Part shown: piece after piece, positions 35,904-36,878 of the stretch
Numbering within the stretch: position 1 is the stretch's first letter
Layout of the letters: every line of letters starts with the position of its first letter
Source: an uncultured Hyphomicrobium sp.
Lineage (GTDB): Bacteria; Pseudomonadota; Alphaproteobacteria; Rhizobiales; Hyphomicrobiaceae
Assembly (NCBI RefSeq): GCF_902826555.1
Contig: NZ_CADEFI010000034.1
Coordinates: forward strand, 1 to 36,878
Length of the DNA: 36,878 bases
Direction: 5' to 3'
The notes under the pieces: generated by a model
Databases searched by the model: none
What the model saw: the letters and a program-made list of their open reading frames with translations, nothing else
What the model was told of the DNA's origin: nothing
Made by a program: the position numbers and the translations under genes

Positions 35904-36857
35904 ATGGCTCAATTTCCAGCTATCGAACCCTACACGACGGGGATGCTCGACTCGCGAGATGGCCATCAGATCTATTGGGAGTGCTGCGGCAATCCCAACG
36001 GGAAGCCAGCGTTGTTACTGCACGGCGGTCCAGGCACGGGATGCTCCACAGGTCAGCGCAGGTTCTTCGATCCGGCCATCTTCCGGGCAGTCTTGTTCGA
36101 TCAGCGGGGCTGCGGCCGCAGCGTTCCGCTCGCGAGCCAGCCGAGTTCGAATCTCGCAAACAATACTACGCACCATCTTGTTGCCGATATCGAGAGGCTT
36201 CGGGAGATGCTCGGCATCGAAAGCTGGGTCATCCTCGCGCTGTCGTGGGGAACCACGCTCGCCCTAGCCTACGCTCACGCCCATCGGCAGAGGGTAAAGG
36301 CTATGGTGCTCGGATTTGTGACCACGACATCCCGGCGGGAGGTGCAATGGATCACCGAGGATGTAGGACGACTTTTCCCCCAAGAATGGGATCGCTTTGT
36401 CGAAACTGTCCCCCAAGAGCTGCGGGGGGTGCGACTTGTCGCTGCTTACGCGACCATGCTCGCGGATGGCGACGAAGCCGTTCGCGCTCGAGCAGCCGAA
36501 GCATGGTGCGCATGGGAGGCCGCCCACGTCTCGCTCACTCCAGGTCACAGGCCGAATCCTCTGTTCGAGGATCCGGGGTTTCGGCTGAGATTTGCAAGGC
36601 TGGTCACGCACTATTGGCGTCATGCCGCATTTCTTGAGGATGGTCAGTTGATCCGCGACGCCTCGAAGCTGAATGGCATCCCCGGCGTGCTGATTCACGG
36701 CCGCTTCGATGTCAGCGGTCCTCTGGTCACCGCCTGGCAACTTCATAAGCGATGGACGACCAGCAAGCTCCATATTCTGGACGACGCCGGTCACGGCGGC
36801 GGCATGCAATTCATTCCGCTGGTAGTTCATACTCTGGCTGACTTCGCGAACCTCTAG
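35904..36857 (+). CDS. pip: Proline iminopeptidase-like alpha/beta hydrolase (S33)
   Basis: Probably removes N-terminal proline from peptides. Seen: 317 aa alpha/beta hydrolase with LLLHGGPGTGCS (oxyanion loop, from His40), FDQRGCGRS, nucleophile Ser114 in LALSWGTTLALAYAH, WCAWEAAHVSL (the Trp/Glu substrate element), Asp269 in HGRFDVSGPL and His297 in DDAGHGGGM, so the triad is complete. The nucleophile elbow reads A-L-S-W-G where family members usually have G-G-S-W-G. The ATG at 35904 has AAGGA 7 bases upstream; an extension to 35859 would run into the kinase pseudogene. Local GC falls below its neighbours in places (31 of 60 bases at 36361-36420). It is divergent from the pseudogene with only 13 bases between starts. 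Confidence 0.87.
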   Translation: MAQFPAIEPYTTGMLDSRDGHQIYWECCGNPNGKPALLLHGGPGTGCSTGQRRFFDPAIFRAVLFDQRGCGRSVPLASQPSSNLANNTTHHLVADIERLREMLGIESWVILALSWGTTLALAYAHAHRQRVKAMVLGFVTTTSRREVQWITEDVGRLFPQEWDRFVETVPQELRGVRLVAAYATMLADGDEAVRARAAEAWCAWEAAHVSLTPGHRPNPLFEDPGFRLRFARLVTHYWRHAAFLEDGQLIRDASKLNGIPGVLIHGRFDVSGPLVTAWQLHKRWTTSKLHILDDAGHGGGMQFIPLVVHTLADFANL

Positions 36858-36878
36858 GACGGCGACGCGAAAGAGCTA

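Overview
The window looks like an ordinary, gene-dense chromosome segment of a high-GC alphaproteobacterium of the order Hyphomicrobiales (Rhizobiales). The evidence is the linkage trpG-trpD-trpC-moaC-moeA-lexA, a LexA site of the alphaproteobacterial GAAC-N7-GAAC type, a RpoE-ChrR pair of the Rhodobacter type, an ISC-type ferredoxin beside a thioredoxin-reductase-like ferredoxin-NADP reductase, and a giant coiled-coil protein resembling the polar-growth protein GPR. A member of or near the Hyphomicrobiaceae is my guess; genus cannot be fixed from the sequence alone. No rRNA, tRNA, CRISPR array, insertion sequence, phage or plasmid function was seen.

Layout. (1) 1-10.5 kb: pepA faces away from an outer-membrane assembly run lptF-lptG-lptD-surA-pdxA-rsmA. 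LptF/LptG power LPS extraction, LptD inserts LPS into the outer leaflet, and SurA chaperones LptD. (2) 10.5-12.6 kb: a leftward ferredoxin reductase/ferredoxin pair and a stand-alone HPt phosphotransfer protein. (3) 13.0-17.0 kb: a 977-residue membrane-anchored coiled-coil protein (GPR-like) followed 21 bases later by a dipeptide epimerase, possibly linking polar growth with murein peptide turnover. (4) 17-25.7 kb, leftward: an MFS transporter, then the tight run tkt-pgk-ccdA-thiD (read right to left) with a terminator-like hairpin downstream, then a KefB/C-type antiporter. (5) 25.8-27.1 kb: ECF sigma factor and ChrR-type zinc anti-sigma factor, with a promoter-like site that fits sigma-E autoregulation. 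(6) 27.1-34.9 kb: kdsA leftward, then trpG, trpD, a secreted unknown, trpC, moaC, moeA, two small unknowns, and lexA with an SOS box and a 21-bp perfect terminator stem. (7) 34.9-36.9 kb: a DUF1801 protein, a nucleotide-kinase pseudogene broken by an internal deletion, and a divergently placed proline iminopeptidase-like hydrolase with somewhat lower GC.

No clearly new multi-gene system is visible. The items most worth a second look are the GPR-like protein with its epimerase neighbour, the sigma-E promoter, the two close dyads between the small gene at 33.4 kb and lexA, and the deletion-inactivated kinase next to the hydrolase. Coordinates and motif positions were read by eye, and family assignments rest on remembered motifs, not on searches.
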